Origin: Klebsiella pneumoniae
GTDB taxonomy: Bacteria; Pseudomonadota; Gammaproteobacteria; Pseudomonadales; Azotimanducaceae
Assembly (NCBI GenBank): GCA_945878745.1
Contig: CAMDVY010000011.1
Coordinates: 1 to 18,588, forward strand
Reading direction: 5' to 3'
DNA: 18,588 nt
Within the stretch, counting starts at the first letter, position 1; every line of letters starts with the position of its first letter. The translations under genes and the position numbers were made by a program. Under the pieces are notes generated by a model. That model ran no database searches, was not told the origin of the DNA, and saw only the letters and a program-made list of their open reading frames with translations. Shown here piece by piece: positions 8,383 through 14,815 of the stretch.

Positions 8383-8416
8383 CTGTCACCAATCCTTAGC
8401 ACTGGATTCTTATAAC
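8383..8416 (+). promoter_or_regulatory. Candidate Pho-type promoter of the phytase-like lipoprotein gene
   Basis: CTGTCAC (8383-8389) matches a PhoB half-site in plus orientation. The next slot (8394-8400) is degenerate. Exactly 10 bp after that 18-bp window is TATAAC (8411-8416), a good -10 box, which is the Pho-box-to--10 spacing of classical PhoB promoters. There is no obvious -35, as expected for activator-dependent promoters. The implied leader is about 27 bases. Confidence 0.45.
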
Positions 8417-8449
8417 AGAAGGTCAAATCAATCACGCTGGGGATGACAC

Positions 8450-10996
8450 GTGTTTCACATGAGGCGACTATCTGTACTGGTAACCCTGCTCCTGGCGCTC
8501 ACCGCCTGTGAAGGGGACGATGGCAGGAATGGAAGTGCAGGAGCGGTTGGTGCACCAGGTGCAACAGGACCGGGCGGTGCAGTTGGCCTCAACAGCCTGA
8601 CCGTTCAGCGCGTTCTGCAACCCGGTAGTGCCTCCTGTCCACAAGGTGGCACCCGAATCGAATCCGGCAACGATACAGATCGGGACGGCGTGCTTGACGC
8701 CAACGAAGTCACCAGTCGAAGCAACGTCTGCTCACCCAATGTCGAGCGCAACTTTGTTCGCCTGAGTACCTTTCCTGCATGTCGCCAATACGAGACATCC
8801 TGCGATACCAATACAGCAGCGGCTGCAGAGATTGCCGCAGCCAGTGAAGACGGCCTCACGGTGATGTACACCGATAGCCCCGGCAATGTGGTGGGGTTCG
8901 TCAATATCACGAATCCGGCTTCGCCCTCTCCGATTGGCACGCTCGCCGTCGGTGGTGAACCCACCTCCGTGGCAGTGGCTGGAGACTTCGCACTTATCGC
9001 TGTCAATACCTCGCCAAACTTCGTGACTCCGAGTGGCAATATCACCGTGGTGAACATTGCGACACGGACCATCGTCAGAACCATCGACGTAGGTGGCATG
9101 CCGGATTCCATCGCCGTCAGCCCTGATCGGCGTTTCGCGGCGGTGAGCGTCGAAAACGAGCGCAATGAATCCGCAGGCAACGGACGCCCGGAACAATTGC
9201 CTGGTGGATTCCTGGCGGTTCTCAATCTTGCAGGAGCTCCCGCTGCCTGGACCACAGCCAACGTGACATTGAATTTCGGCAGCATGCTCTTTCCGAATGA
9301 CCCTGAGCCGGAATACGTGGATATCAACAGCAACAACGTCGCCATTGTCACCTTGCAGGAAAACAACCACATTGCTGTTGTCGACCTGCCTACTGCCACG
9401 GTTCTCAACGATTTCACTGCCGGCGCCGTTGATCTGGTTCAAGTCGATACGATCGATGAGCGACCCAATCGAGTCCTGCAAACGGGAACACAGAACAATC
9501 GTCTTCGTGAGCCTGATGGTATCGCCTGGATCACTGACCAGATATTTGCCACTGCCGACGAGGGGGATCTGGATGGCGGTAGTCGGACATTTACGGTATT
9601 CAATCGGTCTGGCACAGTACTGTTCAATTCCGGCGCAGCCCTTGAACATCTCGCTGCCCGGGTTGGCAACTTCAATGACCGACGCTCGGACGCCAAGGGT
9701 AACGAACCAGAAAACGTCGAAGTCGCTGCGTTTGGCGCGGATCGCTTCCTCTTCGTCAACTCCGAGCGCACGAGTCTGACCACGGTCTACAACGTCAACG
9801 ACCCGGCCAACCCGGTGTTTAAACAAGTCCTGCCAACAGCGCTTTCACCCGAAGGTGTCATTGCGATTCCATCACGCAATCTGCTGGTGGTGTCGAGCGA
9901 ACTGGATAACCGGGCGTCTGCTTTCCGTGGCGGCCTGAACATCTATCAATACAAGGTTACTGAACCGACCTATCCTTCCATCAGCGCCTCCAATCGCACG
10001 GACGGCACACCGATTCCGTGGGGCGCCTTGTCAGGACTTGCGCGAGATAACGCCGTTGACTATCTGTTGTATGGTGTTGATGACAGCTTTTTCTCCCGCA
10101 ATCGCATCTTCAAGTTCGACCTGTCGACCAAGCCGGCCTCCCTGATCGAAGAAATCACCTTCCTCGATACGAACAACGTCCTGGCACAAACACCAGCAAC
10201 GGCGGTGGGCAACGTCCCGGATAACGATCCTCTTCGATCCCAGACCTTCGACTCGGTAGACCTGTCCCGATTGCTGAATTCTGACAAGTCAGTCAACCTC
10301 GATCCGGAAGGTATTGCGCAAGCTGCCGACGGTGGCTTCTGGATCGCCTCGGAAGGAAATGGATCCGTAACCGCAGCAGAAGCCGGCCGCCCGATACTCA
10401 GCCTCAATTTTCTGCTGAAAACCTCATCAACAGGGGTCATCGAACGCGTGATACGGCTGCCCGACGCGGTCAACGCAGGTCAATTCCGCTTCGGGTTTGA
10501 AGGGGTGGCTGAGTTCAACGGACTGGTTTATGTCGCCTTTCAGCGCGCCTGGACCGCTCTCGGTGATGCAGCGAACCTGGCTCGTATCGGTGTGTTCAAT
10601 CCCACTACCAACGCCTGGACATTCCTGCGTTATCCACTGGAGACCCCCACTTCTCCCAACGGCGGCTGGGTAGGTCTCTCGGATATCGCGACGCTGGGTG
10701 GCGGGCAGTTCCTTATCGCTGAGCGGGACAACCAGGGCGGACCGGATGCGCGTATCAAACGCTTGTATCGCATCGATGTAACCGGCGTCGCAGATGGCGC
10801 GACACTGACCAAGACACTGGTGCGCGATCTTCTGGTGCAGGGTGACCTGACACGAACCGGTGGCCTGGTACCTGAGAAAATCGAAGGCGCCGCTTTCACG
10901 CTGAACGAGGCCGTCTGGATCGTCAATGACAACGACGGCGTCAACGACAACAGCGGCGAAACCCAGCTCATCAACCTGGGAGATATCGTTCCCTGA
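8450..10996 (+). CDS. Lipoprotein with collagen-like linker, EF-hand-type loop and esterase-like phytase-family beta-propeller
   Basis: 848 residues from GTG 8450 (GGGGATG just upstream); ATG 8459 is an alternative three codons in. The N-terminus is a lipoprotein signal with lipobox LTAC (Cys20), so the protein is membrane-anchored and exported. Residues 25-46 form seven Gly-X-Y triplets, a collagen-like linker. Residues about 48-95 resemble a small DUF7151-like domain with Cys63/Cys94 and a canonical 12-residue calcium loop, DTDRDGVLDANE (75-86). The rest is built of repeated beta-propeller-like blades, e.g. GGEPTSVAVAGDFALIAVN and GGMPDSIAVSPDRRFAAVS. The C-terminal half has the phytase-like esterase motifs SGLARD, NLDPEGIAQAADGGFWIASEGNGS and FEGVAEFNGLVYVAFQRAW. 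Function in releasing phosphate from esters is inferred from the family name and the Pho-type promoter; substrate is unknown. Confidence 0.8.
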   Translation: MFHMRRLSVLVTLLLALTACEGDDGRNGSAGAVGAPGATGPGGAVGLNSLTVQRVLQPGSASCPQGGTRIESGNDTDRDGVLDANEVTSRSNVCSPNVERNFVRLSTFPACRQYETSCDTNTAAAAEIAAASEDGLTVMYTDSPGNVVGFVNITNPASPSPIGTLAVGGEPTSVAVAGDFALIAVNTSPNFVTPSGNITVVNIATRTIVRTIDVGGMPDSIAVSPDRRFAAVSVENERNESAGNGRPEQLPGGFLAVLNLAGAPAAWTTANVTLNFGSMLFPNDPEPEYVDINSNNVAIVTLQENNHIAVVDLPTATVLNDFTAGAVDLVQVDTIDERPNRVLQTGTQNNRLREPDGIAWITDQIFATADEGDLDGGSRTFTVFNRSGTVLFNSGAALEHLAARVGNFNDRRSDAKGNEPENVEVAAFGADRFLFVNSERTSLTTVYNVNDPANPVFKQVLPTALSPEGVIAIPSRNLLVVSSELDNRASAFRGGLNIYQYKVTEPTYPSISASNRTDGTPIPWGALSGLARDNAVDYLLYGVDDSFFSRNRIFKFDLSTKPASLIEEITFLDTNNVLAQTPATAVGNVPDNDPLRSQTFDSVDLSRLLNSDKSVNLDPEGIAQAADGGFWIASEGNGSVTAAEAGRPILSLNFLLKTSSTGVIERVIRLPDAVNAGQFRFGFEGVAEFNGLVYVAFQRAWTALGDAANLARIGVFNPTTNAWTFLRYPLETPTSPNGGWVGLSDIATLGGGQFLIAERDNQGGPDARIKRLYRIDVTGVADGATLTKTLVRDLLVQGDLTRTGGLVPEKIEGAAFTLNEAVWIVNDNDGVNDNSGETQLINLGDIVP

Positions 10997-11359
10997 GCCA
11001 GCTGACCTCTGGAGGGTGACTCCGGAGTAAAAAAGAGGTCAGCGCCCGACTTGTTGGCTCGTGCCAGGTCTACTTCAAAATGGACCTGCGCACGGGACAT
11101 CATCGGTAAGCGCTGATCGCTCGCCAAACGACAGTACCGCGACGACACGTCCATGGATCGGCGCCATGGACACTTGGCTCTTGGCCCCCCTCCTTCCCCC
11201 TTTATCGGTCAAGTTTACTGGCCCCGCAGTTGTACCAGCGCTTCGAACTCGCAACCATCGCTGCGCCCTGATACCTTCCAAGTGGCCAGCGCTTCCGGTC
11301 TCCGGTTGTCTGGAGAAACACAGCGCACCAACCACCCATACTGCAACCGGAGGGCTGGA
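10997..11359. other. Gap between the lipoprotein gene and the ThuA-like gene
   Basis: This 363-base stretch has no gene I can support. It begins with an inverted repeat (listed separately). It also contains a 19-base homopyrimidine tract at 11185-11203. No convincing -10/-35 pair was found, although the ThuA-Rieske unit probably starts its transcription here. The open frame upstream of the chosen ThuA start reads into this gap but has no family similarity. Confidence 0.5.
11001..11043. repeat. Inverted repeat after the lipoprotein gene (possible terminator or REP-like element)
   Basis: GCTGACCTCT (11001-11010) and AGAGGTCAGC (11034-11043) are perfect 10-bp inverted arms around a 23-base loop. 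The loop contains a smaller GGAG/CTCC pairing, and an A-run (11029-11034) runs into the second arm. On the minus strand this A-run reads as a T-run inside the stem, so it is not a canonical plus-strand intrinsic terminator. It lies 5 bases past the stop codon. It may still act as an RNA 3' hairpin, or be one copy of a dispersed palindromic repeat. Confidence 0.5.
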
Positions 11360-12109
11360 ATGTCAGACAACACCAGGATCGACATCTATCTGGTCGTCAA
11401 CGCCAAATACCACGACACCAACTTCGCGCGTCTTGAACTGCTGAAGCTTCTCGCCGAACAGGAAGACGCCTGGGTTCACGTCGCATCGGATTTTTCCGAT
11501 CTCGAGACCATCCGCACATGCAGATTGCTCGTCACCTATACCTGCGACCTGCAACCCACGCTCGAGGAGCAGCAAGGTCTGCAATCGTGGCTGCAGCAGG
11601 GTGGACGGTGGCTCGCTCTGCACGCGACCAACGCACTCATCGAGTTTGTGAACGGCAAAGCCGACACACCAGATCGCGCGCCGTTGTTCATGAGCCTCCT
11701 GGGTAGCCGGTTCATCGCTCACCCTGCCATTGCCCGCTTCACCGTACGGGTAACCGATCCAGGGCATCCACTGGTGGCAGGCCTTGAGGACTTCGAGGTG
11801 GAAGACGAGCCCTACTACTGTACCTACGAAGGCAATACTCACGTGCTGCTTGAGGCTTCCTACCACCAGCCATCCACAGGCTATGTGCAGTCGACCTTCG
11901 GGACCGATCGTGACAGTCATCCACAGATGTATCTCCACAGCTATGGCGGTGGCGAGGTCCTCTATCTCGCTCTTGGACATTGTTGTGGCAAGTACGACCT
12001 TCGGCCGCTGGCGGATGTGGTGCCGGTGCACCGTGGCGCCTGGCAGAATCCGACGTATTACGAACTGCTGCGCAGAAGCATTCGTTGGGGTATCGCCCAA
12101 AACAACTGA
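11360..12109 (+). CDS. ThuA-like domain protein (trehalose-utilization / GATase-1-like fold)
   Basis: 249 residues. The family has a class I glutamine-amidotransferase-like fold and is known from sugar-related loci; biochemical activity is undefined for most members. Visible signatures are LLVTYTCD followed by LEEQQGLQSWLQQGGRWLALHATNAL, then SLLGSRFIAHPAIARFTVRVTDPGHPLVAGLEDFEVEDEPYY (residues about 110-155). A late HSYGGGEVLYLALGH is the usual ThuA closing motif. The ATG at 11360 follows GGAGGG (11349-11354). The frame is open back to 11153, but without a ribosome site or family similarity. There is no signal peptide, so it is likely cytoplasmic. The Rieske oxygenase gene starts 27 bases downstream, so the two are probably co-transcribed and may act on the same compound; that link is inference. 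Confidence 0.82.
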   Translation: MSDNTRIDIYLVVNAKYHDTNFARLELLKLLAEQEDAWVHVASDFSDLETIRTCRLLVTYTCDLQPTLEEQQGLQSWLQQGGRWLALHATNALIEFVNGKADTPDRAPLFMSLLGSRFIAHPAIARFTVRVTDPGHPLVAGLEDFEVEDEPYYCTYEGNTHVLLEASYHQPSTGYVQSTFGTDRDSHPQMYLHSYGGGEVLYLALGHCCGKYDLRPLADVVPVHRGAWQNPTYYELLRRSIRWGIAQNN

Positions 12110-12136
12110 GAGATTCAGTGAGGAGATTGCCCCGCC

Positions 12137-13546
12137 ATGGGAAGGGTTGAACAGGAATTCCTCGATCGTCCGAATCCGCGCAGCGGTCCATTCAAGGCAC
12201 CGCCGTTCCTGCCCCGCAAAATGCACAAAGGGCTGGGTCTTGAAAGCCTGGATGGTCAACGCTATCTGTCTACAGACTTCATGCAGGCGGAGTGGCAGAA
12301 CGTCTGGACCAAGACCTGGCAGCTGGTGACCCGGGTGGACGATTTCGAGGAGCCCGGTTCGTTCCACGTACACGAACTGGGCAAGGAATCATTCCTCTTC
12401 GTCCGCGGCGAAGATGACAAGATCCGCGGTTTCTATAACGTCTGCCAGCATCGCGGCAATCGTCTGTGCCAGGTAGAGAGCGGCGTCCTTGATACCTTCG
12501 CTTGCCCTTTTCACGGCTGGCAATGGCACACCGACGGCTCTCTCAAACAAGTTGCCGCGCCGGAGTTCTTTCCTCAGTTCAAGGACGGTGTTCCTGCAGC
12601 TGAACTCGCCTTGCCGGAAGTCAGGGTTGAGATGTGGGGTGGTTGGCTCTGGTTCAACATGGATCACGACAGCTGTTCATTGCGCGAGTATCTGGGCGAA
12701 ATTGGCACACATCTGGAAACCTACGAGTTCGAGACCTGGGACCTCATCGACTACCAGACCTTCGAATGGGCTGGCAACTGGAAACACGCGGTGGATGCGT
12801 TCAACGAAAGTTACCACTTCGCGGCCCTGCACCCTGACATGATCCAGTTCGGCGAGGGACACGACATCCCGATCGAGCTGTGGGGCATTCATTCGAGGAT
12901 GCTGAACTTCAATCGGACTGTGAGTGAACTTGTCAGCGACCGGGAGACCATGACGCCGCTGCGCAGGAACATGATGTCGAGACGCCAAGCCAGTTCGGCT
13001 CCTGCGCAGACCGAGGTTGCCAAGGACATGCACCTGGCGGAAATCGCCTACCGCCGCTCGATCGAGCACAAGACGTTTCTGCCGTACCGACAGATGAATG
13101 ATGAACAACTGGTCCACCAATACCACTACACTTTCTTTCCGAACACCACCTTCACGCAGACTCCGGAAGGTGGTGCAGTGTTCCGGTACAGGCCTCATGC
13201 CACCGATCCCGGCAAGTGTTACTACGATTTTTTCATCATTGTCCGAAGGACACCTGGCGTACCCAGTACACAACGCCCGCCGCACCGGATTCATGGACAG
13301 GATGGTCCCGCGGATTACGCCGCAGCGTTCAATGGCACCTTTCATCCGGTGCTGGCTAACGTCCTGGCTCAGGATGGTTCGAACATGGCGACCATGCAGG
13401 CCGGTGTTGCGTCGGATTCATTCAAGGGGATGATTCTCAGTGAGCAGGAGATCCGCCTGCGGCACTTTCACAAGACCATCGACGACTTCATTGCTGGGCG
13501 TGTGACGACACACAGCCTGTTGCCGACTGACCACTATCACGCGTAG
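12137..13546 (+). CDS. Rieske non-heme iron oxygenase, alpha subunit
   Basis: 469 residues, a normal alpha-subunit length. It would use a Rieske [2Fe-2S] centre and a mononuclear iron to hydroxylate or demethylate an organic substrate. The Rieske motif is Cys103-X-His105-X17-Cys123-X2-His126 (NVCQHRGNRLC ... CPFHGWQWHTDGSLKQ). The catalytic domain has NWKHAVDAFNESYHFAALHPD, giving iron ligands His227 and His232; the likely third ligand is Asp413 in AQDGSNMATMQAG. The residue that bridges the two centres, Asp in naphthalene dioxygenase, appears here as Glu224, as known in CntA-type monooxygenases. AGGAG at 12121-12125 precedes the ATG. No beta subunit follows, suggesting an alpha-only enzyme. 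Substrate is not predictable. Confidence 0.92.
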   Translation: MGRVEQEFLDRPNPRSGPFKAPPFLPRKMHKGLGLESLDGQRYLSTDFMQAEWQNVWTKTWQLVTRVDDFEEPGSFHVHELGKESFLFVRGEDDKIRGFYNVCQHRGNRLCQVESGVLDTFACPFHGWQWHTDGSLKQVAAPEFFPQFKDGVPAAELALPEVRVEMWGGWLWFNMDHDSCSLREYLGEIGTHLETYEFETWDLIDYQTFEWAGNWKHAVDAFNESYHFAALHPDMIQFGEGHDIPIELWGIHSRMLNFNRTVSELVSDRETMTPLRRNMMSRRQASSAPAQTEVAKDMHLAEIAYRRSIEHKTFLPYRQMNDEQLVHQYHYTFFPNTTFTQTPEGGAVFRYRPHATDPGKCYYDFFIIVRRTPGVPSTQRPPHRIHGQDGPADYAAAFNGTFHPVLANVLAQDGSNMATMQAGVASDSFKGMILSEQEIRLRHFHKTIDDFIAGRVTTHSLLPTDHYHA

Positions 13547-13619
13547 ATCGAAGATGGTGTGGTAAACGTTGCTGGATTCGCATAAGCCGGTTGTATCGAC
13601 GGGGTCAAACCCAGGACCA

Positions 13620-13652
13620 CGGCGCGTTGCCGCTGAAAAAAAGCGCGCGCCG
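13620..13652. repeat. GC-rich hairpin after the first Rieske gene
   Basis: CGGCGCG (13620-13626) pairs perfectly with CGCGCCG (13646-13652) around a 19-base loop containing seven A. There is no T-run after it on the plus strand, so a terminator role is uncertain. It lies 73 bases past the Rieske stop codon and 40 bases before the antitoxin start. Confidence 0.3.
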
Positions 13653-13660
13653 AGTGATTG

Positions 13661-13690
13661 CATAATGCATGCGTTAACTTCATTATGAAG
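13661..13690. promoter_or_regulatory. Inverted-repeat operator candidate of the toxin-antitoxin operon
   Basis: CATAATG (13661-13667) and CATTATG (13681-13687) form a 7-bp inverted repeat with a 13-base spacer, so half-site centres are 20 bp (about two helical turns) apart. The second arm is also part of a 13-bp palindrome, CTTCATTATGAAG (13678-13690), ending 2 bases before the antitoxin ATG. Ribbon-helix-helix antitoxins such as FitA bind paired inverted repeats here and autorepress. CATAAT at 13661 could also be a -10 box. Confidence 0.5.
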
Positions 13691-13692
13691 AC

Positions 13693-13929
13693 ATGGGTGT
13701 TCAACTAACTATTAGAGATGTTTCCGAATCGACCAGGGATGAGCTGGCCGCGCGTGCAGCCCTGCAAGGCAAATCGATGCAGGAGTTCCTGCGCTGCGAA
13801 CTTGAGCGCCTCGCGTCCCGTCCATCCATTGAAACCTGGGTAGCCAGTGTGCGGGATCGAAAGGCGTCGACCAGCGCCAGAGTGTCGTCAACCAAGATTC
13901 TTCGTGCCAGAAACGCGGATCGAAAGTGA
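13693..13929 (+). CDS. FitA/VapB-type ribbon-helix-helix antitoxin
   Basis: 78 residues. The N-terminus MGVQLTIRDVSESTRDELAARAALQGKSMQEFLRCEL is a classic ribbon-helix-helix DNA-binding domain of the FitA/VapB group: a beta strand (QLTIRDV), helix 1 (ESTRDELAARAALQG) and helix 2 (SMQEFLRCELERLA). The C-terminal part, about residues 47-78, is basic and probably disordered until it wraps the toxin. The stop overlaps the toxin GTG start (GTGA at 13926-13929), the usual coupling in these operons. It should neutralise the downstream PIN RNase and repress its own promoter. Confidence 0.88.
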   Translation: MGVQLTIRDVSESTRDELAARAALQGKSMQEFLRCELERLASRPSIETWVASVRDRKASTSARVSSTKILRARNADRK

Positions 13930-14321
13930 CGGTCATCGTTGATGCCTCCGTACTCGTATCAGTATTGGTTGACTCTGGAAAAGAAGGACGCTGGGCTGAA
14001 GAGACCCTCCTTGGGCAACCCACTGCGGCTCCGGAATTAGTCCTGGCCGAAACTGCAAACGTGCTTCGTCGTCTCGAACGGGCAAAGATCATTTCTGCTT
14101 TCGAATCGAATGGCGCTTACCGTGATCTCATGCGATTGAATATTGAACTGTTTGCTTTCTCTCCGTTCGCCGAGCGAATCTGGAGTCTGCGTGACAACCT
14201 CACAACTTACGACGCGTGGTACGTCGCGCTGGCAGAAGCTCTTGATTGCCCTTTGGCAACGCTTGACGTGAAGATCACACGCGCCACCGGCCCACGTTGC
14301 AAGTTCATTTCCCCTGCCTGA
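13926..14321 (+). CDS. PIN-domain ribonuclease toxin (VapC/FitB type)
   Basis: 131 residues from a GTG that overlaps the antitoxin stop by four bases. PIN toxins cleave RNA (often tRNA or rRNA) with a Mg2+-binding acidic cluster. The expected acids are all present: Asp6 (VIVDASVLV), Glu42 (PELVLAETANVL), Asp96 (LTTYDAWYVALAEAL) and Asp114 (LATLDVKI). The length is normal and there is no frameshift, so the module looks intact. No independent ribosome site is obvious, consistent with coupled translation that keeps toxin below antitoxin. Its RNA target cannot be deduced. Confidence 0.9.
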   Translation: MTVIVDASVLVSVLVDSGKEGRWAEETLLGQPTAAPELVLAETANVLRRLERAKIISAFESNGAYRDLMRLNIELFAFSPFAERIWSLRDNLTTYDAWYVALAEALDCPLATLDVKITRATGPRCKFISPA

Positions 14322-14607
14322 ACTCGCCTGACACCCGTCTCGAATCGGATTCTGCGGTAGTCGGAACGCACAAATCGCAGCGCCGAGTGATCGATTCGTG
14401 ATGCCACACATTCTCATCCCGGCCCGCAAACCAGCCCCCGACAGAACTGTAGATCCACTTAACGAATCAGAGTCTCAATTCTCACAAATACACCCCAACT
14501 GTTTGATTCCTTGGCGATGATTGTTCATGCACCAGCAAAGCCAATAGAGTAGTTGATCGATCCGCATCCGGGCCCCTTAGTCTCAGAGTCTGACTGCTCC
14601 AACAAGC

Positions 14608-14634
14608 TATATTAGACATGTTGCGCCGCAACAT
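14608..14634 (+). promoter_or_regulatory. Perfect 17-bp palindromic operator candidate with -10-like box
   Basis: ATGTTGCG-C-CGCAACAT (14618-14634) is a perfect 8+1+8 palindrome. TATATT (14608-14613), a 5/6 match to the -10 consensus, ends 4 bases upstream, so transcription would start at the palindrome's left end. This is the classic position for a repressor site. No good -35 lies at the right distance. The site is about 180 bases ahead of the TonB receptor start. The bound regulator is not encoded in the window. Confidence 0.5.
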
Positions 14635-14731
14635 ATATTTCCAGGAAATCCCTTTCTCCGACCTTTGCCGCACAAAGAGCCCGTAACTGTCTCGTTGGGA
14701 ATTCGAAGACCATCGGCCTTGATCCCATCGT

Positions 14732-14777
14732 TTGACACGCCTAGACTAGGCCAACCACCCCCGGCGTTGTGGGTGGT
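14732..14777 (+). promoter_or_regulatory. TTGACA hexamer, CCTAGACTAGG palindrome and leader hairpin before the TonB receptor
   Basis: A consensus -35 TTGACA is at 14732-14737. It is followed by the 11-bp palindrome CCTAGACTAGG (14740-14750), but no good -10 lies 16-18 bp on. A hairpin, ACCACCC (14754-14760) paired with GGGTGGT (14771-14777), follows. Its downstream side is A-rich, so it is not a plus-strand terminator. It would sit in the mRNA leader if transcription starts at the upstream operator. Confidence 0.3.
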
Positions 14778-14815
14778 GACAAAAAAAGCAACAGGGCACT
14801 TTGGGGGAATTCAAA

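Larger units (their letters stand above)
14322..14815. other. Regulatory-looking gap between the toxin gene and the TonB receptor gene
   Basis: This stretch of about 490 bases has no supportable gene and is more AT-rich than its surroundings. It holds a 17-bp palindrome with a -10-like box, a TTGACA hexamer next to CCTAGACTAGG, and a leader hairpin, each listed separately. TCAGAGTCT also occurs twice (14467-14475 and 14583-14591). I saw no cobalamin-riboswitch-like core. Confidence 0.6.

Noticed and set aside
8732..9826. 364-residue open frame on the minus strand
   Set aside because: It lies entirely inside the lipoprotein gene, has no ribosome site or recognisable domain, and its composition is what an antisense frame of GC-rich coding DNA gives.
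11001..11043. Canonical intrinsic terminator
   Set aside because: There is no T-run after the stem on the plus strand; the A-run is on the wrong side, so only an inverted repeat is claimed.
11153..11359. N-terminal extension of the ThuA-like protein
   Set aside because: The added residues are low-complexity with no family similarity, while a strong GGAGGG sits just before ATG 11360.
11363..12373. 336-residue open frame on the minus strand
   Set aside because: It runs antisense to the ThuA-like gene and the start of the Rieske gene. Both are well supported by family motifs; the antisense product shows none.
14322..14815. Cobalamin or other known riboswitch ahead of the TonB receptor
   Set aside because: I looked for a conserved riboswitch core and saw none. 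Only palindromes and a short hairpin are present.
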